DNA of 64,000 bases from Hydractinia symbiolongicarpus (GCF_029227915.1 NC_079875.1:29450001-29514000); one strand, 5' to 3'; shown: positions 21,291 through 33,945, numbered from the stretch's first letter. Program-made: numbers and translations. Notes: a model not told the origin generated them from the sequence alone.

Positions 21291-21818
21291 TGTGAGTGAG
21301 AATAAGAAAGAGTTCATTACATGTAAAGGAATAGTGATATACTAGCTAGCTAAAAACATACCCTTTCTTCGTTTTCTTGAACAAGCCCTTCCGTCAGTTG
21401 CGATATAGCTTAGATTAACGATAGTTTGAGTTTGAGGCGCTATGTGTCCGAGAAAAAAGTCATGTGATATTAGTGAAATTAATATGTGTATCACGTGGCT
21501 AAAAATTGTAGGCAAACTTAATCTCAACTGGAAACAGCACTATTTACGCTTGGTTAAAAAACAACAAAAACTCCATCGCCGTGCTAAAAACATATTGTCT
21601 CGCTTACTAAAAAATGTAATTAAGAATGACCATATTAAATCGCTGGGAAACTGACTCAAAAACGGCCGAGTTTTGGATATTTTTGATGTATAGGGGGACG
21701 AGGCGCGGAAATCGTATAGAAATCCTATATACTCTCCACCGTACTTCCTTTTTTTTTATATTTGGCTTATTTAATAAGGAAATGGGCTCCGCTTCTCTCC
21801 GCAAAAAATCCAATTCTG

Positions 21819-22313
21819 TCAATAACTACATACCATACCATATTGGTTGACAACTTTGTACGATGCAGTTATATTTAATGTCTTTGTTGACACTTTGTAA
21901 TGTAAAATACATTTTTTTTCATCGTCACATATTATATCACCGACGGCATTGCTTTTAAACTTCTTTTTGAATATTTTATTGATATCAAGGCTAGACAAGT
22001 TTGATAAATGGAATTTCAATGACCCAAGATGGTGAAAAATAATACTAATTTCTTTAATGATACCACTTTTGTCTTTCTTAACAATCAATTCTCTACCGTA
22101 AGCTGTGCGGAAGTCGCGAATGGCTTTATAAACAGCTAAAAATATTTCGGAATGGACACGTTCATTAATGACAACTTTGAAGGGATTATACAAAGTTTGT
22201 TTTGCTTGAATTTTTCGATTAAGAGATGTTAAAATTGTATCGAAGTGAAACTTTATTAAATTGATGACGAGGATATTTTTTTCGTCAAACTCTGCATATG
22301 AATCAATTAAATC
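21819..22313 (-). CDS. Hypothetical open frame
   Basis: The frame is open from 22313 to 21819, about 164 codons. It starts 'DLIDSYAEFDEKNILVINL' and includes 'VHSEIFLAVYKAIRDFRTAY' and 'LNRKIQAKQTL'. No ATG lies near its start, so it would be an internal or terminal exon. The mixed charged/aliphatic composition looks more protein-like than the surroundings, but no domain is recognised. Confidence 0.35.
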   Translation of the reverse strand, partial: DLIDSYAEFDEKNILVINLIKFHFDTILTSLNRKIQAKQTLYNPFKVVINERVHSEIFLAVYKAIRDFRTAYGRELIVKKDKSGIIKEISIIFHHLGSLKFHLSNLSSLDINKIFKKKFKSNAVGDIICDDEKKCILHYKVSTKTLNITASYKVVNQYGMVCSY

Positions 22314-22435
22314 TTACATCATTTTACATGATCTAAAAACATAGGTAATTATAAATATACTAGTCGTTGCCCGTGAAAAAATCCACGGGTTCTCCCGTCC
22401 ATTATATTTACCCGTCGCAACAAAGTGGATAAAAA

Positions 22436-23940
22436 TATATCGCATTTGATATTCGTGCGCATTTTAAAAATTTCGTGTTTCCGTTACGGGACGCCGCTTT
22501 CGCGGACACACAAACACATGACGGCTATTATTAAAGAGACTACCACAAGCCACAAGTAAAGGTGTTATCCGGCATTGAACACTCTGTGGAGCGCTTAATA
22601 AGAGCCGTAAACTGTCCCACACGATCAGGTGGAGCGCTTTAGTACAGGTATACAGTATGTCGTTAATCATTTGAAGCGCATACACCATTATAGTGTGCGA
22701 CTGTAACATATTTTTTTTAAATTACTTTCCCGCAACAATAGCTGATATGAAAACAGAGTTTACAAACCGTTGTTACCCTTTCATAGCAAAAACAATCGGT
22801 CAATATTATTTTATTTTGTGGAATAAGTCTTTTTAAAAGTTAAAAAATTAATTGTGACACTGGGCTGAGCGCTTAGTACAGTTAAACCGTGTTGTACAGC
22901 GTATAGGAATAATACCCTTTTGAAAAAAACTTTCTCGCAGACACAGGGCTGAGCGGTTAGTCCAGGCGTGATTCCCAAGAAAGTTTAAAAATTAATTGTC
23001 ACAGTGGTGGGCTGACCTTAGTATATACAGGTAAACGGTGTTGCACATGCCCATAGGCGTAACAGACTTTTACAAAAAACAGGCTGTTTTTAACACTGGG
23101 CTAACCGCTTAGTACAGTTAAACACAGTTGAACAGGCGCATAAGGCGTATTACCCTTTTCCAAAAATGTTCATTGCAACTTCGGTTTAAATAAAAACACA
23201 GGGAACAGCCTGTCGTTACTCGTCCAGCCAAAACAATCGCTCAGCCATTTCATTTGCAGAAAAAGTTTGCAGAAAAACAATAAAATATGTAGCTATACCT
23301 AGCTAGCTAACTGCATTTAGCATAAAAATTATATATTGCTTAAGAATATTGTTGTAGCCAAACTGCATTTTTATACTTTCACTTTTTAAGGAGCTAGCTA
23401 AATAGGCACAGCCTCAACATAAAAAGAAATGTTGGCTAGGATATTATACCAAACAGAATAGCAATAAGTGAGGCTCTAGCTAGCTAGTAGCTATAGCTAG
23501 CTAATCTTCGTTCCTAGCCAAACATCCTAAAACTGGTGCGTTTAAGATCTGTACGTGGCTAAAAAACGTGACAATATATTTATCCTAACATTGAAAACAA
23601 ACAGAAAACAAATATTACAAATATGTAAGGCTTTTAGAAGATAAAAAAGTCAAACAGGCCTACAAACCTCACACACTGACCACAAACACGACCATTATCA
23701 AAATGGCCTTCGTTCCGCGAAGATCTTGGATTCTTTCTGGTCGCGAAAATCTTGGGTTTTTTTTAAAGCATCAGGCGTTGTGAATGGTATTCCACGCGCG
23801 AGCGGTCAAAACAAAGTCGGTAAAAATATATCGCATTTGGTATCGGCGCGTAATTTACAAAATTTCGTGTTTCCGTTACGGGACGCGGCTTTCGCGGACA
23901 CACAGACAGACAGACGGAATACGGCTATTATTAAAGACAT
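22436..23940. repeat. Dispersed repeat pair with intervening degenerate repeats
   Basis: About 110 bp at 22430-22540 ('aaaaatatatcgcattt', 'atttcgtgtttccgttacgg', 'gctttcgcggacacac', 'ctattattaaag') recur at 23820-23940. Both copies run into 'cggctattattaaaga' and then microsatellite-like DNA, typical of the 3' end of a retroelement or SINE. Between them (22570-23160) a diverged unit built on 'gggctgagcgcttagtacag' recurs about four times. No gene is present. Confidence 0.65.
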
Positions 23941-23999
23941 ATATTATATATATATAGAAAAGAAAAGTTATTATCTGTCATTTTAGAAAAAGAAGATGA

Positions 24000-24190
24000 A
24001 AAAGAGAGGATATTTTTATTTACTATCTTAAGTGAATAAATTTTGGCGAGTATTTAATGGTGAATGACCAAAATGGAATACTTGGCGGGGATTTAATTTT
24101 GCGAATAATAAATTTTATAAAATTTGGCGAGGATTTAATTTGGCGAATACAAAAAAATGTTTATTTTAACGGAATTTATTTTGGCAAATG
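24000..24190. repeat. 'ttggcgaggatttaat' repeat cluster
   Basis: The words 'tttggcgag(g/t)atttaat' and 'ggcgaata' recur three to four times. A related 'cccgccaaaattaa' motif in inverse sense occurs at 58140-58215 and 59310-59405. Confidence 0.6.
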
Positions 24191-25273
24191 ACACAAAGAA
24201 ATGAATTTTTATGTCTTGGAATATTTTAAAAGAAATAAGAATAAACGTATATATATATAAACACAAGTTCGTTATTTATAGGGAAAAAACATTTTTCTTT
24301 TCTTAATTAAAAAAAACGGTATTCCAATTCCAGCTCTTTTTAGATCGTTTATTCCTTAAAAATATAAATTAGTGGAAATAGTTTTTCTTATGTGGTCCTT
24401 CTTTTATTGCCTGTCAGAATGCGCGCACATATACCGAACTTTGTAAACACTCGCTCATCTATACACAGAACTCTAGCTAGCTACGGTTTAACGCATCTAT
24501 TTTGCCTAAAAACCCTAAATTTTTCCTTGTTACTTGTGGATGAATGAAAACTTGCGAAAAAATTAATACATGAGAAAATTTAGTCAGAATAAAGCAAAGC
24601 TAGCTATAGCTATACAATGGGACAACACATCCACAAAATATTTAGCTAGCTAGCTAGCTTTAAAGTTTTAATTTTTTTATATGGATGGGTTTCTTGTATA
24701 TATTGTGAAAAATTGAAAAGTCGGCTATATGAGACCTAAATTATACTTATACTCATAGGACATAGCCAGATAGACCATTAACACACCTTAGTTTACAGAA
24801 TATAATAAAAAAGAAACAATTTAAAAATGGCCATACTTCCGTTGCTTTTATATACCAAAAAAAATTTCAAAATTAAAAAATGTAAAACAACAGAATTGAA
24901 GATTCGTCTTACAACTTGCGTTTTAATGCCTTCAAATAGAAAAATAATACCATTTAATACTACTCTATACTAAACAAAGTTTGTTACTGGAAGGGTAAAA
25001 TTGAAAGAGGCACTATTTCAAGACAGCTAAAAAGACATTCCACGATGTTCAACATAAGCATGTTCATATTCGATCGAAAGAAAATTTATTCGGCTTTCAG
25101 ATTCTAGCGCTCGTAAAACCATCAGACACGTTTAAAACACATACCAGATAAATGTATGGTACCATGTACCAAAGATATAATACTTACGGTCCTCGACCGT
25201 TTTTAAAAACCTACGGGCCGAAAAACGCGGACGCTATTGATAAGCATTTCTTGGACCGTTTTTACCCGCCGTG
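24191..25273. other. No gene recognised
   Basis: AT-rich DNA with a GCTAGCTAGCTAGCT microsatellite near 24641-24659; ends at the start of the 124-bp satellite. Confidence 0.4.
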
Positions 25274-27802
25274 CTATTTTTCGTATTGACACAAGATAAT
25301 TATCATTTAGGGACGACAACCTCGTGACAGGTTCTATATACTTTAGTCGTAAAGTTAATAAACGAGGCATTTGAAAGTGACGAGTGTCATGTATTTACGA
25401 TTTGTCGTATTGATACAAGATAATTGTACTTTAGGGTTAACAACCTCGTTTCAGGTTCTTATATTTTAGCCGTGGAATTGATAAACGAGGCATTTAATAG
25501 AGGCGAGTGTCATATATTTGCTATTTTTCGTATTGATACAAGATAATTATCATTTAGGGACGACAACCTCGTTAAAGGTTCTATATACTTTATTCGTAAA
25601 ATTGATAAACGAGGCATTTCAAAGTGACGAGTGTTATATATTTGCGATTTTTCGTATTGATACAAGATAATTGTCATTTGGGGGCGACAACCTTGTCTCA
25701 GGTTCTTTATACTTTAGTCGTAAAATTGAAAAACGAGGCATTTCAAAGAGACGAGTGTTATATATTTTCGATTTTTCGTATTGATACAAGGTAATTGTCA
25801 TTTAGGGTCGACAACCTCGTTTCAGGTTCCATATATTTTATTCGTAAAATTGAAAAACGAGGCATTTCAATGTGAACAGTGTCATGTACTTGAGATTTTT
25901 CGTATTGATGCAAGATAATTGCCATTTAGGGTCGACAACCCCGTTTCTTGTTCCAGATATTTTAGTCGCAAAATTGATGAACGAGGCATTTCAAAGTGAC
26001 GAGGGCCATGTATTTGCCATTTTTCGTATTGATCAAGATAATTGTACTTTAGGGTCATCAACGCCTCAGGTTCTATATATTTTAGTCGTAAGATTGATAA
26101 ACGCGGCATTTAAAAGAGACGAGTGTTACATATTTGCGATTTTTCGTATTGATACAAGATAAATGTCACTTAGGGACGACAACCTCGTCTCAGGTTCTAT
26201 ATATTTGAGTTGTAAAATTGATAAACGACGCATTTAAAAGAGACGAGTGTTATATATTTGCTATTTTTCGTATTGATACAAGATAAATGTCACTTAGGGA
26301 CGACAATCTCGTCTCAGGTTTTATATATTTTAGCCGTAAAATTGATAAACGAGGCACTTTAAAGAGACGAGTGTTACATATTTGCTATTTTTCGTATTGA
26401 TACAAGAGAAATGTCATTTAGGGACGACAACCTCGTCTCAGGTTCTATATATTTTAGTTGTAAAATTGATAAACGACGCATTTAAAAGAGACGAGTGTTA
26501 TATATTTGCTATTTTTCGTATTGGTACAAGATAAATGTCACTTAGGGACGACAATCTCGTCTCAGGTTTTATATATTTTAGCCGTAAAATTGATAAAGGA
26601 GGCATTTAAACTAGACGAGTGTTATATATTTGCTATTTTTCGTTTTGATACAAGAGAAATGTCATTTAGGGACGACAACCTCGTTTCAGGTTCTATATAT
26701 TTTAGTCCTAAAATTGATAAACGACGCATTTAAAAGAGACGAGTGTCATATATTTGCGACTTTTCGTATTGGTACAAGAGAATTGTCATTTAGGGGCGAC
26801 AACCTCATCTCAGGTTCTATATACTTTACTCGTAAACTTGGTAAACGAGGCATTTGAAAGTGACGAGTGTCATGTGTTTGCGATTGGTCGTATTGATACA
26901 AGATAATTGTACTTTAGGGTTCACAACCTCGTTTCAGGTTCTTATATTTTAGCCGTGAAATTGATAAACGAGGCATTTTAAAGAGGCGAGTCACATATAT
27001 TTGCAATTATTAGTTTTTATACAAGATAATTGTCATTTAGGGCCGACAACGTCGTCTCAAGTTCTATATACTTTAGTCGTGAAATTGTTAAACGAGGCAT
27101 TTAAAAGAGACGGGTTTTATATAATTGCGATTTTTCGTATTTATACAAGATAATTGTCATTTAGGGACGACAACCTCATCTCAGGTTCTCTATATTTTAG
27201 TCGTAAAATTGAGAAACGACGCATTTACAAGAGGTCATTAAGGGATGACAACCTCGTTTCAGCTTCCATATATTCTATTCGTAAAGTTGATAAACGTGGC
27301 ATTTCAATGTGAACAGTGTCATGTACTTGAGATTTTTCGTATTGATGCAAGATAATTGTCATTTAGGGTCGACAACCTCGTTACAGGTTCCATATATTTT
27401 AGTCGTAAAATTGATAAACGAAGCAGTTCAAAGTGACGAGTCTCATAAATTTGCGATTTTTCGTGTTGGGACGACAAACTAGTCTCAGGTTATATATATA
27501 TTTTAGACGTAAAATTGATAAACGAAGCATTCAAAAGAGACGAGTTTGATATATTTGCGATTTTTCGTATTGATACAAGATAATTTTCATTTAGGGACGA
27601 CAACCTCGTCTCAGGTTCTATATATTTTAGTCATAAAATTGATAAACGAAGCATTTAAAAGAGACGGGTGTTATATATTTGCGATTTTTCGTATTGATAC
27701 AAGAGAAATGTCATTTAGGGACGACAACCTCGTTTCAGGTTCTATATACTTTATTCGTAAAATTGATAAACGAGGCATTTCAAAGTGACGAGTGTTATAT
27801 AT
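25274..27802 (+). repeat. 124-bp satellite array, forward block
   Basis: About 20 units of a 124-bp satellite. The anchor 'cgtattgata' occurs at 26145, 26269, 26393 and 26517, exactly 124 bp apart. Each unit contains 'acaagataattgtcatttag', 'cgacaacctcgt', 'ggttctatatattttag' and 'gataaacgaggcattt'. Some units have lost 10-60 bp. Because 124 is not a multiple of 3, frames rotate and give repeated 60-95-codon open stretches, which are artefacts. Confidence 0.95.
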
Positions 27803-27857
27803 AGTTAGTTAAATTTATAATTTAGCTTAATCAGACCAACCACGTCTTAATATATCA
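27803..27857. other. Spacer at satellite inversion point
   Basis: About 55 bp of unrelated AT-rich sequence separates the forward block from the reverse block of the same satellite. Confidence 0.8.
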
Positions 27858-30800
27858 GACACTCGTTCTTTTTAAATCCCTCGCTTATCAATTTTACCGA
27901 GAGAATATAAGAACCTGAAACGAGGTTTTTGAAATGTTGACCCTAAAATACAATAATCCTGTATCAATACGAAATATTGCAAATACATGACACTCGTCAC
28001 TTTGAAATGCCTTGTTTTTCAATTCTAAGGCCGAAATATATAGAACCTGAGAAAAGGTTGTCGTCCCTAAATGACAATTATCTTGTGTCAATACGAAAAA
28101 TCGCAAATACATAACACTTGTCTGTTTTAAATGCCTGGTTTATCAAATTCACGGCTAAAATATATAGAACCTGAGACGAGGTTGTTGACCCTAAATGACA
28201 ATTATCTTGTGTCAATACGAAAAATCGCAAATATATAACACTCGTCTCTTGTAGATGCCTCATTCCATCAATTTTACGGCCAAAATATATGGAAACTGAG
28301 ACGATTTTGTTGACCCTAAATGACACTTATCCTGTATCAATACGAAAAATTGCAAATACATGACACTCATCACTTTGAAATGCCTCGTTTATCAATTTTA
28401 CGGTTAAAATATATAGAACCTGAGACAAGGTTATAACAATTATCTTGTATCAATAAGAAAAATCGCAAATACATAACACTCGTCTGTTTTAAATACCTGG
28501 TTTATCAATTTCACGGCTAAAATATAAGAACCTAAAACGAGGTTGTTGATCCTAAGTGACAATTATCTTGTATCAATACAAAAAATCGCAAATATATAAC
28601 ACTCGTCTCCTTCAAATGCCTCGTTTTATCAATTTTACAGCCAAAGTATATAGAACCTGAGACAAGGTTGTCGTCCCTACATAACAATTATCTTGTATTA
28701 ATACGAAAAATCGCAAATACATAATACTCGTCTGTTTTAAATACCTGGTTTATCACTTTCACGGCTAAAATATAAAAACCTAAAACGAGGTTGTTGACCC
28801 TAAAGCACAATTATCTTGTATTAATACTAGAATCGCAAATAAGTGACACTCATCACTTTGAAATGCCTCGTTTATCAATTTTACGGTAAAATATATAGAA
28901 ACTGAGACGATTTTGTTGATCCTATATGACACTTATCCTGTATCAATACGAAAAATTGCAAATATATAACACTTGTCTCTTTTAAATGCCTCGTTTATCA
29001 ATTTTACACGGAAAATATAAGAACCTAAAACGAGGTTGTTGACCATAAAGCACAATTATCTTGTATTAATACTAGAATCGCAAATACATAACACTCGTCT
29101 GTTTTAACTACCTGGTTTATCAATTTCACGGCTAAATTATAAGAACCTAAAACGAGGTTGTTGATCCTAAGTGACAATTATCTTGTATCAATACGAAAAA
29201 TCGCAAATATATAACACTCGTCTCCTTCAAATGCCTCGTTTTATAAATTTTACAGCCAAAGTATATGAAAACTGAGGCGATTTTGTTGAAGCTAAATGAC
29301 AATTATCATGTATCAATACGAAAAATCGCAAGTATATAACACTCGTCTCTTTTAAATGCGTGTTTTCTCAAATTTACAGATAAAATATATGGAACCTGAG
29401 ACGAGGTTGTCGTCCCTAAATGACAATTATCCTTTATCAATACGAAAAATCACAAATATATGAGACTAGTCTCATTGAAAAGCCTCATTTATCATTTTAG
29501 CGGCTAAAATATGTAGAGCCTGAGACAAGGTTGTCGTCCCTAAATGACAATTATCTTATATCAATACGAAAAATCGCAAATATATAACACTCGTCTCTGG
29601 TAGATGCCTCATTTCATCAATTTTACGGCTAAAATACATGGAAACTGAGACGTTTTTGTTGACCCTAAATGACACTTATCCTGTATCAATACGAAAAATT
29701 GCAAATACATGACACACGTCTCTTTTAAATCCCACGTTTATCAATTCTACACGGAAAATATAAGAACCTTAAAACGAGGTTGTTGACCCTAAAGTACAAT
29801 TATCTTGTATCAATACGAAAAATCGCAAATATATAACACTCGTCTCCTTCAAATGCCTCGTTTTATCAATTTTACAGCCAAAGTATATGGAAACTGAGGC
29901 GATTTTGTTGAAGCTAAATGACAATTATCATGTATCAATACGAATTATCGCAAATACATGACACTCGTCTCTTTCAAATGCCTCATTTCATCAATTTTAC
30001 GGCCAAAATATATAGAACCTGGGACGAAGTTGTTGTCCCTAAATGACAATTATCTTGTATCAATACGAAAAATCGCAAATATATGATACTCGTCTCTTTT
30101 AAATGCGTGTTTTCTCAAATTTACAGATAAAATATATGGAACCTGAGACGAAGTTGTTGTCCCTAAATGACAATTATCTTGTATCAATACGAAAAATCGC
30201 AAATATATAACACTCGTCTCTTTTAAATGCGTGTTTTCTCAAATTTACAGATAAAATATATAGAACCTGAGACGAGGTTGTCGTCCTTAAATGACAATTA
30301 TTTTGTATCAATACGAAAAATCGCAAATATATAAGACTCGTCTCTTTCAAATGCCTTGTTTCATCAATTTTACGGCCAAAATATATGGAAACTGAGGCGA
30401 TATTGTTGACCCTAAATGACAATTATCCTGTTTCAATACAATAATCGCAAACACATGAGACACTCGTCAATCTTAAATGCCTGGTTTATCAATTTCACGG
30501 GGGCGATTTTGTTGAAGCTAAATGACAATTATCATGTATTAATACGAATAATCGCAAATACATGACACTCGTCTCTTTCAAATGCCTCGTTTCATCAATT
30601 TTAAGGCCAAAATATATAGAACCTGAGACGAAGTTGTCGTCCCTATGCGACAATTATCTTGTATCAATACGAAAAATTGCAAATACATGACACTCATCAC
30701 TTTGAAATGCCTCGTTTATCAATTTTACGGTTAAAATATATAGAACCTGAGACAAGGTTGTCGTCCCTAAATAACAATTATCTTGTATTAATACGAAAAA

Positions 30801-31413
30801 TCGCAAATACATAATACTCGTCTGTTTTAAATACCTGGTTTATCACTTTCACGGCTAAAATATAAAAACCTAAAACGAGGTTGTTGACCCTAAAGCACAA
30901 TTATCTTGTATTAATACTAGAATCGCAAATAAGTGACACTCATCACTTTGAAATGCCTCGTTTATCAATTTTACGGTAAAATATATAGAAACTGAGACGA
31001 TTTTGTTGATCCTATATGACACTTATCCTGTATCAATACGAAAAATTGCAAATATATAACACTTGTCTCTTTTAAATGCCTCGTTTATCAATTTTACACG
31101 GAAAATATAAGAACCTAAAACGAGGTTGTTGATCATAAAGCACAATTATCTTGTATTAATACTAGAATCGGAAATACATAACACTCGTCTGTTTTAACTA
31201 CCTGGTTTATCAATTTCACGGCTAAATTATAAGAACCTAAAACGAGGTTGTTGATCCTAAGTGACAATTATCTTGTATCAATACGAAAAATCGCAAATAT
31301 ATAACACTCGTCTCCTTCAAATGCCTCGTTTTATCAATTTTACAGCCAAAGTATATGGAAACTAAGGCGATTTTGTTGAAGCTAAATGACAATTATCATG
31401 TATCAATACGAAC
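27858..31413 (-). repeat. 124-bp satellite array, reverse block
   Basis: About 28 units in inverted orientation; 'caatacg' anchors at 28213 and 28337 are 124 bp apart. Multi-unit segments are repeated: 28670-29323 recurs at 30760-31413 (offset 2090 bp), indicating recent block duplication. Unit subtypes alternate ('ggttgtcgtcccta' versus 'ggttgttgaccct'). Confidence 0.95.
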
Positions 31414-32796
31414 AAGAAAAAGTATCGTTTCAGCAGTTTATAGGTTTAAATAACAACAAAATACTTTTGAGGTTCATTATTGCAAAACAATGAAAAAAAA
31501 ATGAAGCTTATCTTAGTGTAAATATGAACTAAATATTTTCTAGCCAAGATAGGGTCATTCGTCGGAAACTTTATTACGAAATAATTGATATGGCTTACCC
31601 AGAACTTGCAATTTTCCTTGACAGCATGTTGTAAAATGTCTGCAGATGACTGTTAACTTTTCTGTAAATAACAATGACATTAAGAACATCAAATGAAAAG
31701 GACAGTTTGCGAAGTGAAACAGAACTGACCCCAGGATTATCATGAACATTATGAACCAATATATGCTTTCGAAAACACAATGAACTGTTTCTGAATTCAT
31801 TTGTCCATGAGCTAAGAAGTAATGTTCATCACCCAAAAGAGCTGACGTAATACTCAGGAAACTTATAGCAATTTGAAAACGATCAATATTGATGTTGGTA
31901 ACTCATAACATGCCAAGGGTCTGTTGAAATTTGACTGCTTAAAATTAGCATCACCATGTTCTAAGATGTTATCTAAATCAAATGACTAAATCAAATGATA
32001 TCAAAAAAGAAATTCTTTTGAGTTGGGACCAACATATAGCTAGAAGAGCATTGCACATACACTGAATACCAGCAGTTTCACCAAACTTTTTGTCGCCTTG
32101 ATTAAATGACCCATTAACTGATTTAATATGGTAAGCCGGACCTGGATTAGATTCAATATCCCCGCACAATAATAATAGAAGTTTGTGCAAGAAAGAAGAT
32201 ATCGTAAAAACATGGCAGAAAAACATAATTAGCTAGTTACATGAAATAAAATAATACACTAAGTCAATGGAATGATGAATAATATTCAGCACGACGTACC
32301 TTGGTACCTAAAGCAGCTTCCCCAGGTATTGAAAGTCTTCTCGATCTAGCAGTTTTAAATTTCAGTGAGTGAAGGCAGACTTTGCAGAACAACAACACAC
32401 TAGGCACACTTTGTACAACAACAGTAGGTCAGTAAGTCTAGCAAGATAGCAGATTGCATGAAAGCAAGATAAATATTCCAGCGATACTTCATTTATATTC
32501 CGCTACTAATTTTTAGAAGAATTTCGTAGAAATGTGAAAACACAGCTAAGAGTGCTTCGATTCTCAGCGGGCAGTGCGCATGCTTCGACTTCAGCGGTAG
32601 CGATGCATAAACGACTGGTCTGTGGTCTGCAAACTACGGGTTAAGACACGCACAACATGATAAGAAGCGGGAAATAGGGTCGCGGAAAAAAAAAAGAATT
32701 ATGGCGCGGGGGAGCGGGTAAGTTACGATATTCGGTCAGATCGCATGTCACTTTTGGTCGCACAAGCCGAAACCAATACACTCCTCTCCTCCGGGA
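31414..32796 (-). mobile_element. 1.4-kb insertion in satellite; 5' portion of a mobile gene or element
   Basis: Satellite stops cleanly at 31413 ('caatacgaa') and resumes at about 32797 ('aataatcgcaaatacatg'), matching the uninterrupted order at 29930-29960. The minus-strand sense of the insert starts with a GC-richer leader (32640-32790) and continues through several broken frames to 31555. It contains the 2A-like/protease-like frame described separately. No terminal repeats or poly(A) were found, so the class is open. Confidence 0.7.
31978..32226 (-). pseudogene. 2A-like motif followed by cysteine-protease-like domain, decayed
   Basis: The frame starts at an ATG (32226) and reads a hydrophobic stretch 'LHKLLLLLCGDIESNPGP'. 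DxExNPGP is the 2A ribosome-skipping consensus, which is also known at the N-termini of non-LTR retrotransposon proteins. It is followed by 'GSFNQGDKKFGETAGIQC' and 'CNALLAICW', resembling a QGD...GxQC catalytic-cysteine block of cysteine proteases carried by some large mobile elements; that family assignment is tentative. Further similarity continues in shifted frames: a 'DNILEHGDANF' block at about 31925-31960, then 'LLGDEHYFLAHGQ' at about 31790-31835, then another frame to about 31595. There are at least two frameshifts, so this copy is not functional as a whole; the 2A motif itself is intact. Confidence 0.65.
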
Positions 32797-33680
32797 CGAG
32801 TGTAATAATCGCAAATACATGACACTCGTCTCTTTCAAATGCCTCGTTTCATCAATTTTAAGGCCAAAATATATGGAACCTGAGACGAAGTTGCGTTTAT
32901 CAATTTTACACGGAAAATATAAGAACCTAAAACGAGGTTGTTGACCATAAAGCACAATTATCTTGTATTAATACTAGAATCGCAAATACATAACACTCGT
33001 CTGTTTTAACTACCTGGTTTATCAATTTCACGGCTAAATTATAAGAACCTAAAACGAGGTTGTTGATCCTAAGTGACAATTATCTTGTATCAATACGAAA
33101 AATCGCAAATATATAACACTCGTCTCCTTCAAATGCCTCGTTTTATAAATTTTACAGCCAAAGTATATGGAAACTGAGGCGATTTTGTTGAAGCTAAATG
33201 ACAATTATCATGTATCAATACGAAAAATCGCAAGTATATAACACTCGTCTCTTTTAAATGCGTGTTTTCTCAAATTTACAGATAAAATATATGGAACCTG
33301 AGACGAGGTTGTCGTCCCTAAATGACAATTATCCTTTATCAATACGAAAAATCACAAATATATGAGACTAGTCTCATTGAAAAGCCTCATTTATCATTTT
33401 AGCGGCTAAAATATGTAGAGCCTGAGACAAGGTTGTCGTCCCTAAATGACAATTATCTTATATCAATACGAAAAATCGCAAATATATAACACTCGTCTCT
33501 GGTAGATGCCTCATTTCATCAATTTTACGGCTAAAATACATGGAAACTGAGACGTTTTTGTTGACCCTAAATGACACTTATCCTGTATCAATACGAAAAA
33601 TTGCAAATACATGACACACGTCTCTTTTAAATCCCACGTTTATCAATTCTACACGGAAAATATAAGAACCTTAAAACGAG
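32797..33680 (-). repeat. 124-bp satellite array, reverse block (distal)
   Basis: About seven units. 32894-33680 repeats 28992-29778 at an offset of 3902 bp with no difference noticed by eye. The array ends abruptly at 33680 and joins the GGCAAGG-type sequence. Confidence 0.95.
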
Positions 33681-33770
33681 AAGGTTAGGCAATGGCAAAG
33701 GGACGGCAAGGCAGGGCAGGCACCTTAATAGAAACTCTCTCCCCCTACAACTCAAAGATGTACTCAATGT
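33681..33770. repeat. Second copy of GGCAAGG minisatellite tail
   Basis: 'ggcaaagggacggcaaggcag' and 'aggcaccttaatagaaactc' followed by 'ccccctacaa' repeat the end of the 18.4-18.8 kb minisatellite and its unique tail. A tRNA-derived head also follows, about 110 bp away (about 300 bp at the first locus). Confidence 0.8.
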
Positions 33771-33877
33771 AAGGTATTACATTTATATAAGGTCAATATA
33801 CAGTGAATCATATTAGCAGAATTATGTGCCAATATAATACAACCTGGTTGTTGTAGGTGCAAGATAATTGTTTTTCA

Positions 33878-33945
33878 TGCCCTGTCCAGGATTCGAACCT
33901 GGATCTCTCGTTTGCAAGAGTGTCATAGCCATTAGACCAACAGAG
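33878..33945 (-). repeat. tRNA-derived repeat head (SINE-like), copy 3
   Basis: The A box (33939-33929) and B box (33899-33889) are exact on the minus strand. The flanking 'cttgcacctaca' matches copy 2. Confidence 0.75.

Noticed and set aside
25872-28326. Many 60-96-codon open frames with 'YILVVKLINEAF'-like peptides on both strands in the satellite
   Set aside because: They are translations of the 124-bp satellite; 124 is not divisible by 3, so frames rotate and the same peptides recur at satellite spacing with no splice sites or start context.
25274-33680. CRISPR-like array
   Set aside because: The whole 124-bp unit is repeated with no unique spacers, and the context is eukaryotic.
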